The notes: generated by a model not told the origin, from the sequence alone. Shown: positions 48,300 to 57,771, counted from the first letter of the stretch. The stretch: 64,000 nt of DNA from Saccharolobus caldissimus (GCF_020886315.1 NZ_AP025226.1:2630001-2694000); one strand, 5' to 3'. Translations and numbers: made by a program.

Positions 48300-48740
48300 T
48301 TACATTCCTACGTTTGTCCCTACACTTTCATGATCGAGTGTAGGGGCTTAGCCGGACTTCAACGGTAGGGGTCCCACATCTCCAGCCGTTGTCAGCAGTT
48401 TCCGATAAGCCGTGAAGTTTATACTATTTGATATCATTTAACATTCCTAATTATCCCTTCACGAGAGTTTATAAACTCCTATACTAACATTGAATTGGAG
48501 GGTGCCACAATGAAGTCGATGAGCAATGTGAGGTGGAGGAAGGCACCCAATGAAACTCCCCATGTCCTTGAAGGGAGTGGTTCAACTACCGCTCCCGTAG
48601 ACGGCACGGGGAGGAAAATAAGGGGAATTAGGACTAGAGGTTGATACAAATTCATGAAACCCTATGAAAGTCCGACCCCCTTTAGGGCGGGGAAGGAGGT
48701 CAGCGGTAGTAGTAAAACTTATATATTGTCTTCCATAAAA
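48300..48740. mobile_element. IS200/IS605-type remnant without intact genes
   Basis: The left part has hairpin ccctacact/agtgtaggg (48316-48340), preceded by cgtttgt and followed by cttagcc. A variant of this block occurs at 56001-56070. The right part (48500-48720) resembles the 3' end of a tnpB element: catgaaaccctatgaaagtc mirrors catgaaatcctatgaagccc next to the tnpB gene at 63462, followed by a gc-rich hairpin. This is probably a palindrome-ended non-autonomous derivative. The region also serves as the 550-bp spacer after the Cmr operons. Confidence 0.5.
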
Positions 48741-48837
48741 GAAGATATAGAGGTGATGTAATACGACGAGCAACGTACATAACGGCACCTCATACGATAA
48801 TATTCTAGGATACGCTCAGTACCTTTCCAAAGGGCTT

Positions 48838-49302
48838 ATGAAGGAGTTAGTACACCGTATAGCTGAAAAGGAGGGTAAGAGCTTAAGGGAGGTATTAAAG
48901 GAAATGGATATGAGTACTGGAACTATTTATAAGTCGATGGGTGAGGAGGCTAAGAGGAAAATATTAGAAAAAGCGTTTGAAGTACTTGATCCCGATGAAG
49001 TCCTACTCGAAATATTTTACGATATTCGAGCAATATACGGTAGGATTGTTAGGGATATATTAGAAGTTGCGGGGGATGAGACTAAAGAAGAGATTTTGAC
49101 AAAGTATAATGATATTGGTATAGAAAAAATACCTATAAATTCAAGCTCAACCTTAATATCGAAAAATATCGGAATGCAAAGCATTTTGGCATTTGGCACT
49201 ACCTATCTAATACCATATGGGACAATTTTCAATAGACAGAGACATCTGTTAAGTACAGAAGTACAAACACGTAAACCCTACATAATAGAAGCTTATAGAT
49301 GA
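48838..49302 (+). CDS. Putative HTH DNA-binding protein
   Basis: 154 residues from ATG 48838. The N-terminus RIAEKEGKSLREVLKEMDMSTGTIYKSM has helix-turn-helix spacing, and DPDEVLLEIFYDIRAIYG follows. The frame is open upstream and reads NGTSYDNILGYAQYLSKGL, which looks coding. One base less at 48758 would join it to ATG 48756, so the gene may have a frameshift at its start. The N-terminal part recalls the HTH of Sulfolobales integrases, but no recombinase domain is present. A regulator is an alternative. Confidence 0.5.
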   Translation: MKELVHRIAEKEGKSLREVLKEMDMSTGTIYKSMGEEAKRKILEKAFEVLDPDEVLLEIFYDIRAIYGRIVRDILEVAGDETKEEILTKYNDIGIEKIPINSSSTLISKNIGMQSILAFGTTYLIPYGTIFNRQRHLLSTEVQTRKPYIIEAYR

Positions 49303-49312
49303 GGTAACTGGG

Positions 49313-49912
49313 TTGAAGATATTAAGTCAAAGTTTCGCCGTTGTATTAGCATGGCAAAAAGGGTTAGGCGTATTTTCTTCAGCTTTACGTGACTATTTAT
49401 CACTTATCATTAAAGATTCTTCGGATAAAGAAATAGTTATAAATAATATAAGTGAGGAAAATGAAGTGCAGATTAATGCGATAATTAATAATATAAATGT
49501 TAACATAACAATAACTTCTTACCCAGCCGTGATTTTGAATTTCAACCAATATGATGATAATGTATATAAAGCAGTAGAAACTATAGAGAATATTATATCT
49601 CAAAAATTCGAAAAACGTAATGAGATTACAGAGATGTCTTATGTAGGTATTTATAATATAAATGGAAATATTTACGAGATTATTAAAAAGTACGTAGATA
49701 TAAAACAAATTTTCGATGATATGTCACCTTTTTCCATTAAGTTATATAAAACAAGCAACTATCTAGATGAGAGTTTAGTAATAGAACCTTACGCGGGTTT
49801 AAGTAACTCGGTTTATGTTAATTATATTGCGAATTGTAAAGCCTACAACATCTGCATCGAGAATACAAGAAAGAGGATTAATACATTGGTGAAATTTTTT
49901 AAGGGAATGTGA
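49313..49912 (+). CDS. Hypothetical protein downstream of HTH gene
   Basis: 199 residues from TTG 49313, preceded by gaggtaactggg as a possible ribosome-binding site. No recognised domain. It contains alternating hydrophobic/polar strands, an Asn/Ile-rich middle (about residues 40-70) and a basic C-terminus ENTRKRINTLVKFFKG. It starts 10 bp after the HTH gene and overlaps the open frame of the next gene, so the three form one transcription unit. Confidence 0.55.
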   Translation: MKILSQSFAVVLAWQKGLGVFSSALRDYLSLIIKDSSDKEIVINNISEENEVQINAIINNINVNITITSYPAVILNFNQYDDNVYKAVETIENIISQKFEKRNEITEMSYVGIYNINGNIYEIIKKYVDIKQIFDDMSPFSIKLYKTSNYLDESLVIEPYAGLSNSVYVNYIANCKAYNICIENTRKRINTLVKFFKGM

Positions 49913-50606
49913 TTTTTATGCCGATCTTAACTCTAAATCCAATAGGCAACGCATAAATGAAGTTAGAAAAATAATACAGGATATTCTTAAAAATATTATT
50001 ACTGATAAAAACCTATGCGATAAATTATCAAATCTTAAATTTGAAATAAATAAACGTGAACGTGTAACTGCTTATCTTATAAGTAATTACAAAATATCTA
50101 AGGAAGAGCTCGAAAACGTAAAAGCGTGTTATGTCAAAAATACTATATATTTTTTAGATGATGTTTGTATACAAATTGCCCTTCACGAATTTCTTCACGC
50201 AATCCAAAACGAGAAATGGGATAATGTGAATTTAGTGATAAAGGAAGGGCTCATTGAGTTTATTTCCGCACTTATATTATATACTAAAAAGAGTGAAAAC
50301 AACTATGCCGATAAAGCATTTACATGCATGTTACGTAAAAGTCATACCCCATGTAGCATTAAACAACGGTTAGGATATTCTAAGGGATACGCGTTTTGGG
50401 CTTCAATATATTTAAAACTTTTAAGCAACTATAAGAACGAATGCACTACATTACTCAACGATTTTTTACAGTTTTTAATAGATTATAATTCGAATAACGT
50501 GAGCTTAAATAATATCTTACAGAGGGTGCAAAATAAAAATTCAAGTTATAATATTTGCAGTATTTTAGATAAAGACATAAGAAACCTTTGTGAAATGAGT
50601 GCGTAA
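49893..50606 (+). CDS. HEXXH-motif protein, probable metallopeptidase
   Basis: The open frame carries IQIALHEFLHAIQNEKW (50169-50219) with an HEFLH zinc-protease motif, then a conserved-looking KEGLIEFISALILY where a third ligand (Glu) could lie. Upstream it reads DLNSKSNRQRINEVRKIIQDIL. No ATG, GTG or TTG occurs in frame before GTG 50226, which is after the motif. Either an unusual start, a frameshift near ATG 49918, or translational coupling to the previous gene is needed. HTH plus HEXXH gene pairs occur in ImmR/ImmA-type regulation, which is only an analogy. Confidence 0.5.
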   Translation, partial: NFLRECDFYADLNSKSNRQRINEVRKIIQDILKNIITDKNLCDKLSNLKFEINKRERVTAYLISNYKISKEELENVKACYVKNTIYFLDDVCIQIALHEFLHAIQNEKWDNVNLVIKEGLIEFISALILYTKKSENNYADKAFTCMLRKSHTPCSIKQRLGYSKGYAFWASIYLKLLSNYKNECTTLLNDFLQFLIDYNSNNVSLNNILQRVQNKNSSYNICSILDKDIRNLCEMSA

Positions 50607-51063
50607 TAAACGCTGATTCAGTTTCAATGATTTGCACTCTTCTTTAATAGGTTAGGTTTAAGTGGACTTATGAGCGAAAGTCTGTAATTAAGTGAGGCTT
50701 AAACAACCTTCTCGTGGTATCCATATATGTTATTAAGCTAGATAGAGGAGGCTTTTCTTGGGTGATATTAGTTACGAGACGCTACAATCACTCTAAAGCT
50801 TTATTATCCTTCTTATAGTAGTAAACATAACTTTTCCTTAATATCATGCTTATAAAGAAATTACAATCTCTACTTCCCCTTAGCTGATATCCATGAAGTC
50901 TTTCATAATGTCGTCATTAAGCTATTTATATTTCTATAAGTTTTTGACGATTAATAATACCTTATTCAACGTAATGCTCTTTATAAAGAAAAACTCGTTC
51001 AATAAATTTATATACAGATGACGGCACTATTGACACACTCTAAGTTTATTATAACTTATATAA
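50607..51063. other. Intergenic region with MITE
   Basis: It contains a family 1 MITE (50904-51030). The remainder shows no coding pattern. Confidence 0.5.
50904..51030. repeat. MITE, family 1, degenerate
   Basis: Left end cataatgtcgtcattaag, right end gatgacggcactat. Similar length to the other family 1 copies. No target duplication was found, which fits an older copy. Confidence 0.6.
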
Positions 51064-51855
51064 TTAGTAGGTTGCAATTTTCTCCGCTATTTTAAATACT
51101 TTATCTGGCTCTATTTCCTCATTAATGTCGTATAGTCTTACGAAATATCCTTCCCCTATTTGGGCTATCCATGAACCAGCATATTTCCCTTTACATATTC
51201 CATTTAGCGTAGTTAGGGTTAAAGGAAGGATTTTCGTAGTATATTTTACAGGTCTTAATGACGCGTGACTTTCATATTGGAGCATTTTACCTATTAATGT
51301 TTGGTTCACGGGAACGGGGGAGTATAAATAACAATGCTCGCTCAGTTTAAGAAAGTCTAAGTGCTTATACTCTAAAGACATCCAACTCACACTCTCTTTA
51401 TTAACATCTACGTAAAATCCTCCAATAATGTCTAAAACGCAAATTTGGTCTCCCTTCTCATATGGCCCAAACTTTTGTAAATAGAAATCGGGAACTGGTG
51501 TAAAAGCCACTTGCCTTTTCAAAACCTCCTTTACCCTTTCTATCTTTTCCTTATATTCCTTAGAAAAGCAATGTAACCTATAGGAGAATGGAATGTCTCC
51601 GACCCATACTACTATTCCTCCCTTCTTTATAAAGCTTCCTAACTTACTGTCACTGTTAAAGGGTGTTACATCATAAATAGTATACGGGACGACGTCTTGA
51701 GCGAATACGAGTACGTCACCTTTACCAGCTTGCTCAAGAAATTTGGAAACGGTGAAGTAATCTACTACATCGTAGCCATTAGGTTTTGATTTAAACATTC
51801 TATCATCTAAGAATGATGAAACCCCCAATTTTGAGTCAAAGTATATCGCTTTCAT
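51064..51855 (-). CDS. Hypothetical protein, possible GATase/ThuA-like fold
   Basis: 263 residues. GDVLVFAQDVVPYTIYD followed by FIKKGGIVVWVGDIPFSYR resembles the strand-turn pattern of glutamine-amidotransferase-like (ThuA) folds, where a Rossmann-like sheet ends in a GG turn. No catalytic cysteine nucleophile motif is visible. No signal peptide. It is divergent from the next gene, with only 35 bp between start codons, so the two probably share a control region. Confidence 0.5.
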   Translation of the reverse strand: MKAIYFDSKLGVSSFLDDRMFKSKPNGYDVVDYFTVSKFLEQAGKGDVLVFAQDVVPYTIYDVTPFNSDSKLGSFIKKGGIVVWVGDIPFSYRLHCFSKEYKEKIERVKEVLKRQVAFTPVPDFYLQKFGPYEKGDQICVLDIIGGFYVDVNKESVSWMSLEYKHLDFLKLSEHCYLYSPVPVNQTLIGKMLQYESHASLRPVKYTTKILPLTLTTLNGICKGKYAGSWIAQIGEGYFVRLYDINEEIEPDKVFKIAEKIATY

Positions 51856-51890
51856 AAATTTTAACTTGAGTTGTAAAATTAAATATCTAT

Positions 51891-52469
51891 GTGTTAGTTG
51901 AGATATTACAAGAAAAGGACGCCCTACCAGATGACGTTATACAATTCTTAAGCATGGATAAGAAGTTTCTCATCGATAATTTAAGTAACTTACTAACAAA
52001 GACAAGCTCTGAATATAAGCAAGTTATATGCGAAGTAGTAAACTCAATAAATAAAGACGAGTACTCAAAAGCGTATTTCTTATTAATGATCCTTCAGAGA
52101 GCGTTACAAGATATTATAAAAAACAAAGTAATTAATGGATTAAGGGATAGCGATCTGGTTATTAACAAGAGTGAAATAAATAGGTTAACTATTAAGGTTT
52201 GTAAAGAGACGAATTTAGGGAAGATATTAAGATATACAAAAGCTATTGAAGATTTAAAGGCAAGCAATATTTGGGATTACGTCTATGAACAAATTCTTAG
52301 TAAGTATAATTTGCCTAATAAGTATAAGAAGATGTTGAAAGAGATAAGAAGAGAGTCAAATAAGGTAGTTCATGAACTTCATTTACCTTATAAAATCGAG
52401 TTAGAGGACATGTCCTTACTCTATATCGTTATTAATTTACTATTGAAAGAATTATCTACACTTACATAG
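51891..52469 (+). CDS. Alpha-helical protein with HEPN-like R-x6-H motif
   Basis: 192 residues, almost entirely helical and highly charged. The C-terminal IRRESNKVVHELHLPYKI contains Arg-x6-His, which fits the RX4-6H motif of HEPN ribonucleases, located just before the last helix as in HEPN proteins with this motif near the C-terminus. The N-terminal half was not recognised. Possible toxin or defence effector. This rests on one motif. Confidence 0.45.
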   Translation: MLVEILQEKDALPDDVIQFLSMDKKFLIDNLSNLLTKTSSEYKQVICEVVNSINKDEYSKAYFLLMILQRALQDIIKNKVINGLRDSDLVINKSEINRLTIKVCKETNLGKILRYTKAIEDLKASNIWDYVYEQILSKYNLPNKYKKMLKEIRRESNKVVHELHLPYKIELEDMSLLYIVINLLLKELSTLT

Positions 52470-52919
52470 GGCTGAGAAGAGAAATTAAACCATTTTGGAA
52501 TTGTTCTTATTTGAGAGAGTGTCCTTAGTGCAAAAAATTCAATAAATATAACGTGATAGAAATACCTTATTATGATATTTTATGAGTTAAATACAATTTT
52601 ATCTTTCAACATGGGGGAGATTTATGTTTTATTGTAACATAAAATAAGTGATTACAAAGGGAAAAAATTGAATTTCAAACATACCACAAACTACCCTAGC
52701 CAAACCAAGGCTAGGGTTAATTAACAACTAGTAGTATTCTAGCCAAGGTTTCATATCTCCCAATCCTTATACTACGTCTTCCCGGTTCCCTTTAAGTATT
52801 ACTCCACTTTTAACCCAAATGAAAATTCATAATTTCTCAGTTGATCATCTTTTCTTTTGAATAATTCTCCATAAACTTATACATAGATTTATTCAATTAT
52901 TTGCACTTGGGATGCTCTC
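52470..52919. other. Region with hairpin and IS5-like fragment
   Basis: 52694-52716 (ccctagcc-aaaccaa-ggctaggg) is a perfect 8-bp hairpin, a possible terminator for the preceding gene. 52735-52919 is the inverted left end of the IS5-like element found at 56227 (shared gcacttgggatgctctct and attcaattatttgc), with the first transposase codons. It cut the 5' end off the following gene. Confidence 0.6.
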
Positions 52920-53380
52920 TCAACGTTGAGGAACTTATAAATTATGATATAGATGACGAGAGCTTGAGATATATACTTAAGAGAATGTACTTCGATCTAG
53001 AGGATGATAACTTCCTAAACAATCTCTGTAAGAAATTGAAGAATAACTTAAACGATAAGGGGATGGACGAATACTTGAGGAGCTTAGATTATATAATTTA
53101 CTATAATACAAAATATGGTAAATTGAGCGAATGTTATAACGAATTAACTAACAGCTTGCCCGAAGAGGTAACTCCCAAGGTAATTGAACGTAGCTTAACA
53201 ATACTCTCTCTTTATGATACAGAGGTTTATCGTAAAAAGTACGACCTTATTAACTCCTTCTATCTTCGTTCTTTACTATCTAAAAGACCTACAGAAAGAG
53301 CAGTCCTTGGACACCTTTCGCTAAAACGCACGTCATACTTAGATGCCATTAAGGACTTCCTAGAGAACTTCGAAGTATAA
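52920..53380 (+). pseudogene. 5'-truncated gene of unknown function
   Basis: The frame continues from the IS fragment (LNVEELINYDIDDESLRYIL) to a stop at 53380. About 150 residues are helical and charged, with YFDLEDDNFLNNLCKKL and SLPEEVTPKVIERSL. The native start is lost to the IS5-like fragment. It is not recognised and reads like a cytoplasmic helical-repeat protein. Confidence 0.5.
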
Positions 53381-53523
53381 TCTATTACAGAAGACTTTAG
53401 CAGGAGAGAATTAGGAATTCTATATTCTCTCCCGTTCTCTAATATAAGCCTAGAGTAGAACAAATCTATTTCAATAACTGTACCCTCCAAACCTTGTTCA
53501 AAATATTCTCTAGAGTTTATTGA
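53368..53523 (-). pseudogene. MscS-like channel fragment
   Basis: Minus-strand frame EYFEQGLEGTVIEIDLFYSR followed by RIPNSLLLKSSVIDYTSKF matches the beta domain of MscS mechanosensitive channels (G-x-V-x-x-I, then iPNs-x-ll). Only about 45 residues remain, and no channel helix is found nearby. Confidence 0.45.
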
Positions 53524-53763
53524 GGATGAGTTCTATTATTTGGTTTCTAAGGATAATTATACTAGTTATTGGATTAATAAGTTTCACGACGTACTTGAGG
53601 AAGGTATAAGTATGGGAAAATTTTTCTCATTTCTAGTTTATTATCTGGTAACAAGTTTTATCAAGTTTAATCTCACAAAAATACAAGCTTTTCTCAATGT
53701 TTTTCTATATTGAGGGAAGTTATAAGCCCGTTGCAGCTCTACGGTTGCAAGTTTAAGCTTGTA

Positions 53764-53789
53764 AGAGGTCTAGCATGTGGAACCTCTTA
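53764..53789 (+). other. Stem-loop with conserved loop tagcatgtgg
   Basis: aagagg-tctagcatgtggaa-cctctt. The same loop occurs in the right end of the type B IS110 copies (6968-6988 and 15907-15927) and at 58365-58388 with different stem bases. It is a stand-alone copy here, probably a remnant of an element end. Confidence 0.5.
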
Positions 53790-53817
53790 ACAGCAATGCT
53801 AAATTAAGGAATTCCGT

Positions 53818-54192
53818 TCAAATTAAAAGTAGATTTAACTCGTTAAATTCTTCTTTTACTTTTAAGAAATCTGAATCTTTAGTTACTAGAGTTAAGCCCT
53901 TGTTAATTGCTTGAGCTGAAATTAATATATCAAAGCTTCCTATTAACTTCCCTTTATCCTTTAACCTCTTATAAATTCGCGAACCCATTATTGCATCTCT
54001 CTTAGCTGGATTTATGACTTTAAATGCTGACAAGAAGTCAAGGATTTTACTTTCCTCAATCCTGCCTAATAAAACCTCAAATACGGTTAAAGAACTTATA
54101 TAAAAATCTTCAACGTTTAGAATAACTTCCTTTACTTTCTCATTCCCCTTCAAGTACTCAATAATTGCCGAGCTTTCTATTAATACTTTCAT
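53818..54192 (-). CDS. vapC: VapC-type PIN-domain toxin
   Basis: 124 residues with the PIN acidic set: Glu6 in VLIESSAII (glutamate in place of the usual first aspartate), Glu near VFEVLLG, Asp in GSFDILISAQA and Asp in TKDSDFLKV. VapC proteins are magnesium-dependent ribonucleases. It overlaps vapB by 35 bp, a typical toxin-antitoxin arrangement with the antitoxin first. The first-position Asp-to-Glu change could alter activity. Confidence 0.88.
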   Translation of the reverse strand: MKVLIESSAIIEYLKGNEKVKEVILNVEDFYISSLTVFEVLLGRIEESKILDFLSAFKVINPAKRDAIMGSRIYKRLKDKGKLIGSFDILISAQAINKGLTLVTKDSDFLKVKEEFNELNLLLI

Positions 54193-54397
54193 CGTTCTTC
54201 CTCCTCATTTCCTTAATCTCCATCATTAATTTTTCAGCCTCATTCTCACTTATTATGCCGAAATACTTCTCCAATTTCTTCCTCCTCAAGCTTAACGATT
54301 CTTCAATTAACTCCTCAATCACATCACTGAAGCTCCTATTACCCTTTATCTCAACCAACTTCTTGTATACGTTATCCCTTATCATTATGGTTTTCAT
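54158..54397 (-). CDS. vapB: VapB-type antitoxin
   Basis: 79 residues. The N-terminal MIRDNVYKKLVEIKGNRSFSDVIEELI is the ribbon-helix-helix-like (DUF217) DNA-binding part of archaeal VapB, followed by a charged toxin-binding tail. It should neutralise the overlapping VapC and repress the operon. ATG 54397 has a TATA-like tatatcatatatgc directly upstream. Confidence 0.88.
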   Translation of the reverse strand: MKTIMIRDNVYKKLVEIKGNRSFSDVIEELIEESLSLRRKKLEKYFGIISENEAEKLMMEIKEMRRKNDESINRKLGNY

Positions 54398-54419
54398 ATA
54401 TCATATATGCATACTATAG

Positions 54420-55039
54420 GTAAATAAACCTTTTGATAAAGAGGACGTTGAGTAAAAATTACATAAAAATGTTTTACTGCTAAGGATTAGTGCATAATTG
54501 TATTAATACGCACATCTGAGACCTTAACTAATTTGAGAGACTAGCATAATATTGAAGTGTTTACCCGTGGCGTAACTTATCCTTACTTTTAATTACTTCT
54601 AATTCCACCACGGGCACCCCTCTTAAGGGATCATACACCGTCACCCTTAACTCATTGGGGCTAGTCGAGGGAAACACCCCCTCTCTGTAATAGGCTGATA
54701 ACGCTTTAGCAACCTCATCTCTAGTGTAAAAATATGAGAAAATGTTTAAGAAACATAAGGACGAGAAGCGTTGCTAGCTTAATGCTCAACTTTATCATCT
54801 AATATTTCACCGCCCTACAAAAAATTGTTGGATACACTCTTACTTTTATACGTTGCATATAAATATAGTCATAACGTCATTATTATTCAAATAACTTTGA
54901 GCTAATAGTAAAAAATTAATAATTGCAGAAAGTTAGAAGATATCATTACTTCTTTTCTTTCAATTATAATTAAAAAGATTGATGTTATTACCAATTTCCG
55001 ATTAAAAAGGCTTATTTTTTATAGTGATATCGTAAAATT
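54420..55039. other. Region with one gene fragment
   Basis: Apart from the minus-strand fragment at 54561-54760 no coding signal is seen. The last 150 bp before the DUF3800 gene are very AT-rich and likely hold its promoter. Confidence 0.5.
54561..54760 (-). pseudogene. C-terminal gene fragment
   Basis: The minus strand reads FYTRDEVAKALSAYYREG, then VTVYDPLRGVPVVELEV up to a TAA at 54561-54563. The GC content is higher than the surroundings. No start is present upstream in frame. Family not recognised. Confidence 0.5.
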
Positions 55040-55867
55040 GTGTATGTAGTTTACATTGATGAAAGTAGGAGGGATGATAGAAATAGGGTAGTCCTAGGTG
55101 GAATAGTTATCCATGATAAATATATTCAAAGTGTGAATAATATATTTACTAATACAATTTTAAGTGAGGTTAATAGAATAGTAAATGTGAACAAAATAAG
55201 CTCAGATGATCTGATAATACACATGAAAGAGTTCATAAACGATAAGGACATGGTAAATAAGCTATTGAAAAATATTGGCATAAGACGAGATAAAATTACA
55301 GAAATTAAAAGGCGTATAATCTTCAACATCGTGGAAGCCCTTGGTAATATGGATAGAAAAGAAGTTTTTGCAGTTGCTACTAGAATAGAAAAACATTTAA
55401 CATTAGATTTAAAAATATAAGTTTGCTCTCAAATTCGTTCTAGAAAGAATAGCAATGAACATTAAAAGAGAAGAACCTATTTTAGTGATTTTCGACACAC
55501 CAGGAAGGGATTTTAGAGCTAATGAAATTTATGAAACGTATAGGAGATGGGTAGTTGAGGGCATTATAGATGAAGGCGATAAGAGACCTTCATTTACTGA
55601 TTTAAGAATGAGATACTTTAATGAAATCCTTACGTCAAGGGAAGGTGATAGAATACATAGGGGTTTACAGCTAGCAGATATGATAGCGTGGACTATAAAT
55701 AGGATGGATAAGATGGATATTAAAAATACAATCTCCCCTGCATATTGAAAGAGGAAAGTAAAAAAGATCGTGAGTACGAGATAGTTAAATTATGTAACAC
55801 AATCCTAAATAAGCTCTTTATATGGAGTAAAGAAAAAGAAGAAATATTAACACTTAAGATTTACTAG
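55040..55867 (+). pseudogene. DUF3800-like protein, frameshifted
   Basis: MYVVYIDESRRDDRNRVVLG is the DUF3800 N-terminus with the conserved Asp. One base shift at the A-run near 55415 (DLK then YKFALKFVLERIAMN) leads to VIFDTPGRDFRANEIYE and the C-terminal RGLQLADMIAWTIN motif. A second shift near 55745 leads to EESKKDREYEIVKLCN and a stop at 55867. DUF3800 proteins are suspected nucleases found next to mobile elements. It is probably inactive unless the shifts are sequencing errors. Confidence 0.75.
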
Positions 55868-56110
55868 GCACGGGTTTGGGCTTTACAACCCGCACCCGTG
55901 CCCCCCGCATTGGTGCGGGGTATAACATCTGTGAGTATATATACTAAATTTCTTATTAAACTTTTTGGCAACACGCATTTAAAAAGATAATACCCCAGAC
56001 CCGTTTGTCCCTACACTTTCATTTCACTCATTTTATCTTCAATCATAATCGAGTATAAGGACTTAGCCCTCAACCACCTACCAAACTTAATAGTAGGTGG
56101 GTCATGGGAC
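55868..56110. mobile_element. IS605-type end sequences (remnant)
   Basis: Two adjacent hairpins, gcacgggt/acccgtgc (55868-55901) and ccccgca/tgcgggg (55903-55920), then at 56001 cgtttgtccctacactttca with cttagcc downstream, as in the remnant at 48300. No gene is present. Confidence 0.45.
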
Positions 56111-56226
56111 TCCTTCGAGACGTTATCCAAGTTGATTAAAAAGCAATTCATGAGTAATATTAATAAGAAATTGGGATGAGATAATATTATGAAGTCACTT
56201 TCAACCGAGAAAGACCTTCTACTCAA
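56111..56226 (+). mobile_element. Left-end fragment of the degenerate IS5-like element
   Basis: gacgttatccaagttgatta and the following 95 bp repeat 22571-22690 with few changes, including the transposase ATG and first codons (MKSLSTEKDLLLK). The fragment ends where the next element begins. Confidence 0.75.
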
Positions 56227-57492
56227 GAGAGCATCCCAAGTGCAAATAATTGAATAAATCTATGTATAAGTTTATGGATAATTATTCAAAAATAGAGATA
56301 GTTGTTAAGAATTTTTGAATTTTCTCTTGAAGCTAAAAGTAGAGTAATACTTAAAGGGAACCGGGACCATGTAGTACCGATAATTATGGAACCCTGGGTA
56401 CAATACTACAATCTCCCGGTCCCCTATGAAGAATTATCATCAAAGCATAAAACACTTGTGAAAATGAACTACGTACTAATCACGTCAGAAGTATTATCAC
56501 GTCTAAATGACCTCTTCATATTGAGGGCCTTAATAGTAATGATCATCTGGACATGTTCTTACAGAGACGTTTGGAGCTTCTACCAAACCGACGTAAGATG
56601 GTTCCTAGGGGAGTGCAAATCTAAGTCCGAAATACATAGGAGGGCAAAGAAATTTAGAGAAAAAATCAAGCCAATTTTTAACCAGTTCTCCAAAGAACTG
56701 GAGCGAAAGTTAAGTAGGTTTGCGGACTACTTACCAAGTAGTGCGTTGTTCGGCAAGGTCCGGAAACTGTAGACTCCTTCTTAATAGAGGTACCCTTCGG
56801 TAAAAGAAACAAGGAAACCTTGTGGAAGAAGTTCCAATTGAGCCTAAAGCAGGGAAAGTACAATGAAGCAACAAGGCTTCTCTACCAATACATGCAGTGC
56901 AAGGCTAGGAGAAGGTTCAAGGGAGAGTTCACAAAGAAGAGGAACAAGAGCTATTTTGGCTTCAAGACCTTCATTCTCATGTCTCCCACAATGTTAATCC
57001 ACGCGATTTAAGTGGAACTGGCCAATTTTCCCGATAACAAGGTGGGCTTCTCCCATAGCGGTTATAAGGTAGCTGATAGGGGTTTTGTGGGGAAAGCATC
57101 GACGTGGTTGATAGGTTTTCCTAGTTTTAGGAGGTACGTGGAGTTCTTCGGTATTTTCTTGATTGGAGGCCTTACGCTACTGAAAAGGATATGGTGGAGC
57201 TTTTCGTTTACGTTATTGGGTTGATTTATAATTCCTCCATCTATACTTCTGTGCTCTCGCGGGTTCCCGAGAGCCAACTCGCCCACTAACTTGGGAACGC
57301 GTGAGTTAATCGAGGTAGTGTGGGCTATGTTGGAAATTCTATTTTTCTCTACACTTGATTATTTTCTCTTATAATATAACTTTAATCTCTCGTTAAACTG
57401 AAAGATATAATTGCATTTCATTCTATATAATCCGTAATATTATATTTCTCTCTTGCAGTTTTTATTCAATTATTTGCATTCGGGACAGTCTC
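56227..57492 (+). mobile_element. IS5-like insertion sequence (decayed)
   Basis: Imperfect terminal repeats of about 30 bp: gagagcatcccaagtgcaaa at 56227 and its counterpart (tttgcattcgggacagtctc) ending 57492, both followed inward by taattgaataaa. A fragment of its left end lies at 52735-52919. Confidence 0.7.
56302..57286 (+). pseudogene. IS5-like transposase, several frame breaks
   Basis: The N-terminal part (56302-56772) reads to RWFLGECKSKSEIH and SSALFGKVRKL, then stops. The continuing sequence gives TVDSFLIEVPFGKRNKET (first aspartate), RRFKGEFTKKRNKSYFGFK, KVADRGFVGKAST (second aspartate) and VEFFGIFL. It is related to the transposase split at 15655-18064. Three or more stops or shifts make it inactive. 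Confidence 0.75.
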
Positions 57493-57771
57493 TGGAGGAA
57501 TTCGTTAAATTCCTTCGGAGCCTTATACTTTGTCCTAGCGTACCTGTTCTCCTCTGCTAGTAAACCAGTGTTCAAAGACGTAGAAGGGGAACATCAACTT
57601 ATATCTCGTTATAACGTTCTCGTAGTATTTGCTCCAATCCCTCTTTTACTTACCCTTTCCCATGGGTAATACTCGACATAATTATTTATAAATTTTTGTA
57701 TAATTCTGAAGTAGCTCACAACGAAAAAAAGACTATAAAAGTTTTTAATTCCCCACTCATGACTTAACTTC

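Noticed and set aside
31568-48300. CRISPR array next to the Cmr genes
   Set aside because: No regularly spaced direct repeats of 24-37 bp were found in the spacers before, between or after the operons, or elsewhere in the window.
50904-51030. Regulatory palindrome for the divergent genes at 51.8 kb
   Set aside because: The inverted ends are those of MITE family 1, and the element lies at the 3' end of the minus-strand gene, not in the shared promoter.
53260-53380. Extension of the MscS-like frame over the 3' end of the plus-strand gene
   Set aside because: The MscS similarity stops near 53380, and beyond it the minus frame loses family features while the plus frame remains protein-like.
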